Part shown: positions 18,046 to 26,900 of the stretch, piece after piece
Layout of the letters: every line of letters starts with the position of its first letter
Position numbering within the stretch: the stretch's first letter is position 1
Assembly: GCF_041270065.1 (NCBI RefSeq)
Contig: NZ_CP065958.1
Location: 6,138,001 to 6,202,000 of the forward strand
DNA: 64,000 bases
Origin: Streptomyces fradiae
Lineage (GTDB): Bacteria; Actinomycetota; Actinomycetes; Streptomycetales; Streptomycetaceae
Direction: 5' to 3'
Program-made: the position numbers and the translations under genes
Notes under the pieces: model-generated
Databases searched by the model: none
What the model was told of the DNA's origin: nothing
What the model saw: the letters and a program-made list of their open reading frames with translations, nothing else

Positions 18046-19706
18046 CGGGCAAGCCCCTTGTCCTCCAGGTGGCGCCGCAGCACGCGCAGGGCCGGCAGGC
18101 CGTCCTCGGTGCCCACGGCGAACAGGCACACGGCTTCCCCGTACAGCGGATGCGGCATCGCGACCGCCGCGACGGCGCGGACGCCCGGATGGGTCAGGAC
18201 GACGGCCTCCAGCTCGTCCGCGGGGATCTTCTCGCCGCCCCGGTTGATGACGTCCTTCACCCGCCCCGCGACCACCAGATTGCCGCTGGGGTGCAGCCGC
18301 ACCAGGTCGCCGGTGCGGTAGTAGCCGTCCGCGGTGAACGCGCGGGCGTTGCCCTCGTCCTCGCCGTAGTAGCCGGCCAGCACGCTCGGGCCCCGGGTGA
18401 GGAGTTCGCCGGTCTCCCCGGGGCCGACCTCGCGGCCGGACTCGTCGACGACGAGGAGGTCGTCGCCGGGGGCGGAGGGGCGGCCCTGGGTCTCGTCGAC
18501 CACCGCGTCCGGGTCGTCGAGCCGGGTGAAGTTCAGCAGGCCCTCGCTCATGCCGTAGACCTGCTGGACCTGACAGCCCAGCCGCTCGCGGACCCGGCGG
18601 GCGGTGGTGGCGTCGAGGCGCGCGCCACCGATCTGCAGCACCTGAAGGCTCGTCAGATCGTAGGTGCCCTCCTCGGTGCCCTCCTCGGCGGCGGCGAGCC
18701 ACTGGAGCAGGACCGCGGGGGCGAGCGCGCAGTGCGTCACCCCTTCGCGCTCGACGAGCGCGAGGGTCCGTCGGGGGTCGTCGGGGGAGTCGAGGACGAT
18801 CCGGCCGCCGCGCGAGAGTGTGCCGAGGATCCCGGGGTGGCCCAGGACGAAGCTGTGCGAGGCCGGCATCACCGCCAGGTAGACGGACGACTCGGTGAGC
18901 CCGGACACCTCGGCCGCGGAGTCGATCACATGCCCGAACGCCTCGTGGGGGCGGGGTATCGCCTTCGGCGGGCCGGTGGTCCCGCTGGAGAGCAGGAACA
19001 GTGCGTTGTCCCGCGGAGAGGGCGGCTCCGGGGCGTCGCCCGCGGCTTCGTCCGCGGCGTTGCGCGGCCCGTGGTTCGGGGCCTCGACGCCGGGCAGTAC
19101 GCCGCCCAGGGCCAGCGCCGTGAGGTCGGCCAGGCCCGCCGGGGCCGGTGCGTCCGTCCGGGCCGGTGCGTCCGTCCGGGCCGGCGTGTCCGTACGGACC
19201 GGCACGTCCGGGTCCGCCGTGCTCCGGTCCTCGCGGGTCACGAGCAGGGTGCGGATGCCCGGGTGGCGCTCCCGCAGGCGCTCGGCCATGGCCAGATGGT
19301 CGAAGCGGCGCGAGCGGCGCGGCACGGCCAGCGCGACCGGCTTGGTGACGCTCAGGACGTGCTCGAGTTCGTGCTCGCGCAGCGCCGGCAGGGCCACCAC
19401 CGGAGGCGCGCCCAGCCGGATCAGGGCGAGCGTGGTGACCACGTACTCCAGGCCGTTGGGCAGCTGGACGAGCACATGGTCGCCGCGGCCGATGCCGAGG
19501 CCGCGCAGCCGGGCCGCCGCCGTGTCGACGGCCGTGGCGAGTTCGCCGTACGTGAGGCGGTCGCCGCCGTCGACGACGGCACAGCGGTCCGGGTGGGCCG
19601 CCGACGCGGCGAGTGCCACGTCGGTGACGAGCTCGGGTCGCCACCAGCCGCGCCGGCGGTACTCCTCGGCGCGCTCCGCGGGGACGCGCACGGTGCCGTC
19701 GGTCAT
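17916..19706 (-). CDS. Aryl-AMP ligase 1 (EntE/DhbE-like), proposed nicotinate ligase
   Basis: 596-residue stand-alone adenylation enzyme that should load an aryl carboxylate on the carrier encoded directly upstream. ATP motif SGTTGPPK at 241-248, YRTGDLV and the C-terminal GVGKVNK lysine are intact. At the position of DhbE Asn235, which contacts an ortho hydroxyl, it has Ser285 (ASHSF), and DhbE Ser240 corresponds to His290. That suits an acid without an ortho hydroxyl, such as nicotinate. An 18-bp DNA repeat (three units, 19143-19196) encodes a PARTDA linker near residues 173-188. The start overlaps the carrier gene stop. Confidence 0.93.
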   Translation of the reverse strand: MTDGTVRVPAERAEEYRRRGWWRPELVTDVALAASAAHPDRCAVVDGGDRLTYGELATAVDTAAARLRGLGIGRGDHVLVQLPNGLEYVVTTLALIRLGAPPVVALPALREHELEHVLSVTKPVALAVPRRSRRFDHLAMAERLRERHPGIRTLLVTREDRSTADPDVPVRTDTPARTDAPARTDAPAPAGLADLTALALGGVLPGVEAPNHGPRNAADEAAGDAPEPPSPRDNALFLLSSGTTGPPKAIPRPHEAFGHVIDSAAEVSGLTESSVYLAVMPASHSFVLGHPGILGTLSRGGRIVLDSPDDPRRTLALVEREGVTHCALAPAVLLQWLAAAEEGTEEGTYDLTSLQVLQIGGARLDATTARRVRERLGCQVQQVYGMSEGLLNFTRLDDPDAVVDETQGRPSAPGDDLLVVDESGREVGPGETGELLTRGPSVLAGYYGEDEGNARAFTADGYYRTGDLVRLHPSGNLVVAGRVKDVINRGGEKIPADELEAVVLTHPGVRAVAAVAMPHPLYGEAVCLFAVGTEDGLPALRVLRRHLEDKGLARYKLPERLVPVEALPLAGVGKVNKVALRAEAARLVAADRAARS

Positions 19707-19978
19707 CGGGCGCCCTCTCCGGCGGCCTCGGCCCCGGCTCCGGCCGCGTTCCCCGCCTCCCGGTCGATCGCCCCGGCCAGTTCGGCCAGGGAGTAGTCGT
19801 GCCGGTCCCAGAGGTCGACCCGCGCCCGCAGCCGCTCCTCGATCTCCAGCTCCAGCTGCGCGGTCTCGGTGGAGTCCAGGGCGAGACCGGACCGCAGCCG
19901 GCAGCCGGGCGTCAGCTCGTCCTCCGCCACGCCCAGCTCCATGAGAATGCTGCGCAGTTCATCGAGAGTCGCGTTCAC
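19703..19978 (-). CDS. Free-standing aryl carrier protein 1
   Basis: 91-residue acyl carrier with the phosphopantetheine serine in LALDSTETAQLEL. GTG start behind a perfect AGGAGG. Coupled (ATGA) to ligase 1, so the pair should form an aryl-S-carrier. In the proposed route it presents nicotinyl to the KS of the one-module PKS at 23984. The C-terminal 20 residues are an Ala/Gly/Glu tail. Confidence 0.9.
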   Translation of the reverse strand: MNATLDELRSILMELGVAEDELTPGCRLRSGLALDSTETAQLELEIEERLRARVDLWDRHDYSLAELAGAIDREAGNAAGAGAEAAGEGAR

Positions 19979-20240
19979 AGAACCTCCTGGAGAAGGGCTT
20001 TCTCCGCGCGGGCTTTTGACGGTAAACCGGATGCCGGGCGGCCTTAATTCACGTGATGTGCCGTCATGCTAGCGCCCCGCCTGTTGCGATATTTCTCCGC
20101 TGCGCGGGAGTTCCGCACTTCTTTAGCGTCCGATATCCGGCCGACTGGCGAACTTTAAGTTCGGTTTTAGGCGGCTCGATTACGTTGTTTCTCTCGGACA
20201 AATTGGATCGCCAGGCTTTCGGTTGGAAGGGCTTGAACAG
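19979..20240. promoter_or_regulatory. Divergent promoter region, carrier 1 / nadA, with SARP-like repeats
   Basis: 262 bp of lower GC. On the plus strand TTTAG-like elements end in G at 20126, 20159 and 20170 (spacing 33 and 11 bp) and are followed, with 10 bp between, by a TACGTT -10-like box at 20181-20186. The second element is half of the palindrome CGAACTTTAAGTTCG (20149-20163). On the minus strand TAGCAT at 20071-20066 can serve as the -10 box of the carrier 1 operon. The same arrangement occurs at 39199-39265. This is the expected geometry of SARP binding. Confidence 0.6.
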
Positions 20241-21287
20241 ATGACGGCGGAAGCGAATCCCGTGCCGGCCACGTCCGGAACGGAGCGCGCGGAGGATGAC
20301 CTGACCCCGTACGGCGGGGTGGTGGCCGATGCGGCCTGGCGCGATGAGGTGCTGCGGCTCGCCGAACAGCACAACGCGGTGATCCTCGCGCACAATTACC
20401 AACTCCCGGAGATCCAGGAGATCGCCCACCACGTGGGCGACTCCCTCGGACTGAGCCGGATCGCCGCCGAGTGCGACGCCGACACGATCGTGTTCTGCGG
20501 CGTCCACTTCATGGCGGAGACGGCGAAGATGCTGGCCCCCGAGAAGCGGGTCATCATTCCGGACGCCCGGGCCGGCTGCTCGCTGGCCGACTCCATCACC
20601 GCCGCGGAGCTGCGGGAGTGGAAAGCCGAGCACCCGGGCGCCGTGGTGGTCTCGTACGTGAACACCACCGCCGAGGTGAAAGCGGAGACCGATATCTGCT
20701 GCACCTCCTCCAACGCGGTCGAGGTGGTCGAGTCGATCCCGGCCGACCGCGAGGTCCTCTTCTGCCCGGACCAGTTCCTCGGCGCCCACGTCAAGCGCGA
20801 GACCGGCCGGCAGAACATGCACATCTGGGCCGGCGAATGCCATGTGCACGCCGGTATCAATGGGCCCGAGCTGGCCGACCAGGCGGCCGCCAACCCCGAC
20901 GCCGACCTCTTCGTCCACCCGGAGTGCGGCTGCGCCACCTCCGCGCTCTACCTCGCGGGCGAGGGCATCGTGCCCGAGGAGCGGGTGCGGATCCTCTCCA
21001 CCGGCGGGATGCTCGACGCGGCCCGCGAGACCGGGGCCCGCTCCGTGCTCGTCGCGACCGAGATCGGGATGCTGCACCAACTGCGCAAGGCCGCGCCGGA
21101 GATCGACTTCCGGGCCGTCAACGAGCGCGCCTCCTGCCGCTACATGAAGATGATCACGCCGGCCGCGCTGCTGCGCGCGCTGCGCGAGGGCGCCGACGAG
21201 GTGCACGTGGACCCGGAGGTCGCCGCGCGCGGCCGGGAGTCCGTGCGGCGGATGATCGCCATCGGCCGGCCGGGCGGTGGCGAATGA
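20241..21287 (+). CDS. nadA: Quinolinate synthase
   Basis: 348 residues, [4Fe-4S] enzyme that condenses iminoaspartate with dihydroxyacetone phosphate to quinolinate. The three cluster cysteines are present: Cys113 (AGCSLAD), Cys229 (PECGCATS) and Cys299 (ASCRYMKM). The ATG used has GGAAGGG 10 nt upstream; a TTG six codons earlier is less likely. It starts an operon nadA-nadB-nadC-PKS joined by ATGA overlaps, so the gene is dedicated to the cluster rather than to general NAD supply, which these bacteria cover elsewhere. Confidence 0.96.
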   Translation: MTAEANPVPATSGTERAEDDLTPYGGVVADAAWRDEVLRLAEQHNAVILAHNYQLPEIQEIAHHVGDSLGLSRIAAECDADTIVFCGVHFMAETAKMLAPEKRVIIPDARAGCSLADSITAAELREWKAEHPGAVVVSYVNTTAEVKAETDICCTSSNAVEVVESIPADREVLFCPDQFLGAHVKRETGRQNMHIWAGECHVHAGINGPELADQAAANPDADLFVHPECGCATSALYLAGEGIVPEERVRILSTGGMLDAARETGARSVLVATEIGMLHQLRKAAPEIDFRAVNERASCRYMKMITPAALLRALREGADEVHVDPEVAARGRESVRRMIAIGRPGGGE

Positions 21288-22909
21288 CCGATCCGCGCTG
21301 GGCGGCCCGCGCGGACCTCGTGGTGGTGGGGACCGGCGTCGCCGGCCTCACCGCCGCGCTCACCGCCGCCGAACTCGGGCTGCGGGTCCTGGTGGTGACC
21401 AAGGGCGGTCCCGGCGACGGCAACACCCGGCACGCCCAGGGCGGCGTGGCCGTCGTGCTGCCGGCCGCGCACGAGCCCGGGGACACGGTCGGGCGGCACG
21501 CCCGGGACACCCACGTGGCCGGAGCCGGACTCTGCGAGCAGGACGCCGTCGAACGGATCGTCACCTACGGTCCTGACGCGGTCGAGCGGCTGCGCCGGAC
21601 CGGCGCCCGGTTCGACACCGGCGACGACGGCGCGCTCGCCCGTACCCGCGAGGGCGGTCACAGCGCCTTCCGCATCCTCCGCGCCGGCGGCGACGCCACC
21701 GGCGCGGAGGTGGAGCGGGCCCTCCTCGCGGCCGCCCGTGACCGGCGCGTCGCCGTGCTGACCGGACACACCGCCCTGGACGTGCTGCGCACGCCCGGCG
21801 GCGCGGTGGCGGGCCTCGCGGTGCTCGACTCGGCCGCCGTGCCGGGCCTGATCAGCGCCCCGGCCGTGCTCCTCGCCACCGGCGGCCTCGGCCAGCTCTA
21901 CCGGGCGACGTCCAACGCGGAGGGCGCCACCGGCGACGGGCTCGCCCTCGCGCTGCGCGCCGGAGCGAGCCTGGCGGACCTTGAATTCGTCCAGTTCCAC
22001 CCGACCGTGCTGTTCACCGGCCCCGGCGCGCACGGCCGCCGGCCGCTCGTCACCGAAGCCGTACGGGGCGAGGGCGGCGTCCTGGTGGACACCCGCGGAG
22101 AGCGGGTGATGGCCGGCGTGCACCCGCTCGCCGACCTCGCCCCGCGCGACGTCGTGGCCGCCGCGATCACCCGCCGCATGGCGGAGACGGGCAGCGACCA
22201 CGTCCTCCTTGACGCCACCCACCTCGGGCCGGAGGCCTTCCGGCGCCGGTTCCCGACCGTCCACGCCATGTGCGCCGCCGCCGGCGTCGACCCGTCGCGT
22301 GAGCCCATCCCGGTCGCGCCCGCGGCCCACTTCGCCTGCGGCGGAGTCGTCGCGACCGTCGACGGCCGCACCGAGGTGCCCGGCCTGTACGCGGCCGGCG
22401 AGGTCGCCCGTACCGGACTCCACGGAGCCAACCGGCTCGCCTCCAACAGCCTGCTCGAAGGGCTCGTGGTGGGGGAGCGGGCGGCGCGGGCCGCCGCGGC
22501 CGATCTGCGCGACCGCGCCCCGGCGGATCCGGACGCCGCCGGATGGCCGGACCGCACCGCGCCCGCGGCGGTGGCGGACCGCGCCGTCCTGCAGCGGACG
22601 ATGACCCGCCACGCGGGCATCGGCCGCACCGCGGCCGGCCTGGCGGAGGCCGCCGGCACCGTCGCCGCCGTCTCCCACCGCCACCCGCTCGACTCGGCCC
22701 GCGCGGTCGAGGACGCGGCCCTCACCCTGGTGGCCGACGCCCTTCTCGCCGCCGCGGCCGAGCGCCGCGAGACCCGCGGCTGCCATGTCCGCACCGACTT
22801 CCCCGACACCGACGACACCGCCTGGGGCCGCTCGACGACCGTGCGCCTGGCCGAGTCCACCGGTCGGCCGGTCGTCAACCGTCCCGTTCCCGTGGGAGGA
22901 GCAGCATGA
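21284..22909 (+). CDS. nadB: L-aspartate oxidase
   Basis: 541-residue FAD enzyme of the succinate dehydrogenase/fumarate reductase flavoprotein group; oxidises L-aspartate to iminoaspartate for NadA. FAD motif [17 protein letters not shown], the HAQGG block, EFVQFHPT and [14 protein letters not shown] are intact. Start overlaps the nadA stop. Its last 17 codons are part of a 155-bp tandem duplication that separates it from nadC. Confidence 0.96.
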   Translation: MTDPRWAARADLVVVGTGVAGLTAALTAAELGLRVLVVTKGGPGDGNTRHAQGGVAVVLPAAHEPGDTVGRHARDTHVAGAGLCEQDAVERIVTYGPDAVERLRRTGARFDTGDDGALARTREGGHSAFRILRAGGDATGAEVERALLAAARDRRVAVLTGHTALDVLRTPGGAVAGLAVLDSAAVPGLISAPAVLLATGGLGQLYRATSNAEGATGDGLALALRAGASLADLEFVQFHPTVLFTGPGAHGRRPLVTEAVRGEGGVLVDTRGERVMAGVHPLADLAPRDVVAAAITRRMAETGSDHVLLDATHLGPEAFRRRFPTVHAMCAAAGVDPSREPIPVAPAAHFACGGVVATVDGRTEVPGLYAAGEVARTGLHGANRLASNSLLEGLVVGERAARAAAADLRDRAPADPDAAGWPDRTAPAAVADRAVLQRTMTRHAGIGRTAAGLAEAAGTVAAVSHRHPLDSARAVEDAALTLVADALLAAAAERRETRGCHVRTDFPDTDDTAWGRSTTVRLAESTGRPVVNRPVPVGGAA

Positions 22910-23165
22910 TCGCCGAGGTCTGGTCGCCCGCGACCGACGAGCGGCTGCGCGCCGCCGGCGTCGACGTCGAGAGCGCCTGGTGCGTGGTCGTCACCGCGCT
23001 GCTGGACGGGTCCACCGGTCGGCCGGTCGTCAACCGTCCCGTTCCCGTGGGAGGAGCAGCATGATCGCCGAGGTGTGGTCGCCCGCGACCGACGAGCGGC
23101 TGTGCGCCGCCGGCGTCGACGTCGAGGACGCGCGCCGCGTCGTCGTCACCGCGCTGGAGGAGGAC
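22855..23165 (+). repeat. 155-bp tandem duplication across the nadB/nadC junction
   Basis: Two adjacent copies (from 22855 and from 23010) carry the 3' end of nadB, the ribosome site GGGAGGAGC, and the first 30 or so codons of nadC. Nearly identical for about 125 bp, the copies then drift over the last 30 bp. The unit is 155 bp, not a multiple of three, yet it recreates the ATGA coupling at its own end. It looks like a fairly recent unequal duplication that was tolerated because nadC kept a full copy. Confidence 0.92.
22906..23064 (+). pseudogene. 52-codon hybrid mini-ORF created by the duplication
   Basis: Starts at the ATG overlapping the nadB stop with the NadC N-terminus ([14 protein letters not shown]), then runs out of the nadC frame into a second copy of the NadB tail ([17 protein letters not shown]) and ends in a TGA that overlaps the true nadC ATG at 23061. 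Probably non-functional as a protein, but translation through it could keep nadC coupled to nadB. Confidence 0.7.
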
Positions 23166-23987
23166 CTCCGTTACGGCGCCGACGCCACCACCGACGCCAC
23201 CGTGCCCGCCGAGGCCGTCACCGAGGCGGTCGTCGGCTCGCGGCAGTCCGGAGTGCTTGCCGGGCTGCCGGTGGCCCTTGCCGTGCTCGACCTCGTCACC
23301 GGCGGCCGGTACGAGGTCGCCGAGTGCCGGGCGGACGGGGACCGGCTCGGCCCCGGTGACGTGGCGCTCCGGGTGACCGCACCCACCCGCGAACTGCTGC
23401 TCGCCGAGCGCACCATGCTCAACCTGCTGTGCCATCTCTCCGGCATCGCCACCCTCACGGCCCGGTGGACCGACGAGCTGGCGGGCACGGGCTGCACGGT
23501 CCGGGACAGCCGCAAGACCCTGCCGGGCCTGCGCCTGCTCGAGAAGTACGCGGTGCGCCGCGGCGGCGGCGAGAACCACCGTCTCGGCCTCGGCGACTCG
23601 ATCCTGATCAAGGACAACCACATCGTCGCCGCCGGCTCGGCGGGCGCCGCGCTGCGCGCCGCCCGCGCCCACGCCGGGCAGCTGCCCTGCGAGATCGAGG
23701 TGACCACCCTCGACGAGCTCGACGAGGTGCTGGCCCTCGGCGCCGACGAGGTGATGCTGGACAACTTCACCGTCGAGCAGTGCGCCGAGGCGGTCCGCCG
23801 CCGCGACGCCGCGGGCACCCGCACCCGCCTGGAGGCCTCCGGCGGCCTCACCCTCGACGTGGCCGCCGGGTACGCCCGCACCGGCGTCGACCTGCTCGCC
23901 GTCGGCGCGCTGACCCACTCGGCGCCCGCCCTGGACCTGGGGCTGGACTTCGCCCCCCACACCGAAGGAGGAGAGGGGCAGCGATGA
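23061..23987 (+). CDS. nadC: Nicotinate-nucleotide pyrophosphorylase (quinolinate phosphoribosyltransferase)
   Basis: 308 residues. Converts quinolinate and PRPP to nicotinate mononucleotide with loss of CO2. The active-site segments DSRKTLPGLRLLEKYAVRRGG, ENHRLGL, LIKDNH and VMLDNF are all present, so the enzyme should be active. The start is the second copy of a duplicated ribosome site; its stop overlaps the PKS ATG (ATGA). Because NadC gives a nucleotide and not free nicotinate, the cluster needs a phosphoribohydrolase; the LOG-family gene at 16555 is the candidate. Confidence 0.95.
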   Translation: MIAEVWSPATDERLCAAGVDVEDARRVVVTALEEDLRYGADATTDATVPAEAVTEAVVGSRQSGVLAGLPVALAVLDLVTGGRYEVAECRADGDRLGPGDVALRVTAPTRELLLAERTMLNLLCHLSGIATLTARWTDELAGTGCTVRDSRKTLPGLRLLEKYAVRRGGGENHRLGLGDSILIKDNHIVAAGSAGAALRAARAHAGQLPCEIEVTTLDELDEVLALGADEVMLDNFTVEQCAEAVRRRDAAGTRTRLEASGGLTLDVAAGYARTGVDLLAVGALTHSAPALDLGLDFAPHTEGGEGQR

Positions 23988-26900
23988 GCCGACGAGAGAC
24001 GGCCACCGCCGACACCGCCACCGCCGACGTCCCCGACGACCGCATCGCGGTGGTCGGCATCGGCTGCCGGTTCCCCGGCGCCGACGGACCCGGGGCGTTC
24101 TGGCGCAATCTGCGGGACGGCACCGAGAGCGTCACCTTCTTCGACGACCGGCAACTGGCGGCCGCGGGCGTGCCGGAGGCGCTGCGCGCCGACCCCGCCT
24201 TCGTCGGCGCCCAGGCCGTGCTCGAGGACGAGTTCGGCTTCGACGCGGGCCTCTTCGGCATCAACCCCCGGGAGGCGGACATCATGGATCCGCAGCACCG
24301 GCTGATGCTGATGTGCGCGTGGGAGGCGCTCGAGGACAGCGGACGCCGTCCCGACCGGCTCGGCGGCAAGGTCGGCGTCTTCGCCGGCGGCTACCGCAGC
24401 GACTACCTCCGGCATGTGCGCACCGACGGCGACGCGGCCGCGGAGTTCGCCCGCGACGTCGCCAACGACAGCGACTACCTGGCGACCCGCGTCTCGTACA
24501 AACTCAATCTGACCGGCCCGTCGGTGACCGTGCAGACCGCCTGCTCCACCTCCCTGGTCGCCGTGCACCTCGCCTGCCAGAGCCTGCTCCTCGGCGAGTC
24601 CGACACGGCGCTCGCCGGCGGTGCCACGGTCCGCTCGGGCCACCAGCGCGGATACGTCTTCCAGCGCGGCGGCATCCTCTCCTCCGACGGGCACTGCCGC
24701 GCCTTCGACGCCGCCGCCGAGGGCACCGTCATCGGCGACGGCGTGGGCGTCGTCGTGCTGCGCCGGCTGGCCGACGCCCTCGCCGACGGCGACCCGATCC
24801 GGGCCGTGATCCTCGGCTCCGCCGTCGGCAACGACGGCGCCGACCGGGTCGGCTTCACCGCCCCGGGCGTACAGGGCCAGTCCGAGGTGATCCGCACCGC
24901 CCTGGAACGCGCCGGAGCACATCCCCACACCATCGGCTACGTCGAGACGCACGGCAGCGGCACGCCGCTCGGCGACCGCATCGAGGTCGACGCGCTCGAC
25001 CGCGCCTTCCGGGCCGCCGGCTGGCGCGAGGGCGACTGCGCCCTCGGCTCGGTCAAGACGAACATCGGGCACACGCACGCCGCCGCCGGCATCGCCGGTC
25101 TGATCAAGACGGTCCTCTCGCTCCAGCACCGGATGCTGCCGCCGACCCTGCACTTCGAGCGGCCCAACCCGCGCATCCGCTTCGCCCGCACCCCCTTCCG
25201 GGTCAACGCCGAACTCACCGCCTGGACGGCCGACTCCGGCCCGCTGCGGGCCGGGGTCAGCTCGTTCGGGCTGGGCGGTACGGGCGCGCACGTCGTCCTG
25301 GAGCAGGCACCGGAGCCGGTCCGTGCCCAGGAGGACGGGCCGGACCGGGCCGAGCCCCGTGCCGACTGGCAGCTGCTTCCGGTCTCCGCCCGCACCCCGG
25401 AGGGCGCCGAGCAGGCTGCCGAGCGGCTGGCCGCACACCTCGCGGACCGGCCCGGCCTGCGGCTCGCCGACGTGGCCCGGACCCTCCAGGACGGCCGGAG
25501 CCACTTCCCGCACCGGCGGATCGCCCTCGCCCGCGACCTGGACGGGGCCGTCGCCGCACTGCGCGGCGGGTCGGCCGACGCCCTCTTCGCCGGCCGGGCG
25601 GCGGACGACGCTCCGCCGGTCGCCTTCCTGCTGACCGGTCTCGGCGACCAGTACCCCCAGATGGGGCGTCAGCTCTACGAGACCGAACCGGTCTTCCGCG
25701 CCGAGGTGGACCGCTGCGCGGCCCTGCTGAAGGAGCGGTCCGGCATCGATCTGCCCGCCGCGCTCTACCCCGGGCCGGCCCCCGCCCCCGCCGCCGAGCC
25801 GGACCAGGGACCCGACCTGCGCAGGCTGCTCGGCCGCGGGACGGACCCGGTCGACGGTCTGAGCGAGACCGAACAGGCCCAGCCGGCCCTGTTCGTCGTG
25901 GAGTACGCGCTGGCCAGGCTGCTCGAACACTGGGGGGTCCGGCCGGACGCCCTCATCGGCTACAGCCTCGGCGAGTACGTCGCGGCCTGCCTGTCGGGCG
26001 TGCTCACCCTGGAGGACGCGCTGACCCTGGTGGCCGCGCGGGCCGAACTGATCGGCCGGCTCGCCCCCGGCCGGATGCTCGCGGTGCCGCTGCCCGAGTC
26101 GCGGGTCCGCCCGCTGCTCGGCGAACGGCTCTCCCTGGCCGCGGTCAACGGGCCTGAGCTGTGCGTCCTGTCCGGAGAGCCGGACGCGATCGCCGCCGTC
26201 GAGGCCGACCTGGCCGCCGAGGGCGTCGCCGCCCGCCGGCTCAACGCCACGCACGCCTTCCACTCCGTCATGATGGAACCGCTCGTCGAGGAGTTCACCC
26301 GGCTGGTCGCCGGCTTCGCGCTCAAGCCGCCGTCCGTCCCGTACCTCTCCAACGTGACGGGTGACTGGATCACGGACGAGCAGGCCACCGACCCCGGCTA
26401 CTGGGCCCGGCACCTGCGCGAGCCGGTCCGGTTCGCCGACGGCGTCCGCAAGCTGTGGGACGAGCCGGACCGGGTCCTCCTCGAAGTCGGCCCTGGCTCC
26501 ACGCTCGGCGGCATCGCCCTGCGCAACCGCCCCGCCGAGGACGCCGCGGCCCAGCTGGTGCTCGCCACGCTGCCCCCGTCCTTCGACCGGCGCCCGGCGG
26601 CCGCCTTCCTGCGCGGCACGCTCGGCAAGCTCTGGCTCGCCGGGGTCCCGGTGCGGTGGCCCGCCCTCGACGGCGGCCCGGTCCGGGTCGCCCTCCCGAC
26701 CACTCCGTTCGACCTGCGCGAGCACCGCGTCACGCCCCGCTGGGAGACCGAGCAGGCGCCGCCGGCGGCCCCCGCGCTGGTCCGCAAGGAGAACCTCGCC
26801 GAGTGGTTCTCCGTACCGGCCTGGGAACCGCTGCCGCCGCTGCTCGCCGGGGCCGGCGCCGCCGGAGAGCCCACCGACGAACCCGCCGACTGGCTGGTGT

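Noticed and set aside
19143..19196. Three 18-bp direct repeats as a possible mobile or CRISPR-like array
   Set aside because: They are in frame inside aryl ligase 1, encode a PARTDA linker, and have no spacers.
20241..23987. nadA-nadB-nadC as the housekeeping NAD operon
   Set aside because: They share overlaps and a promoter with the PKS and sit inside the cluster between ligase/carrier and extender-unit genes, so a precursor role is more likely; a dual role cannot be excluded.
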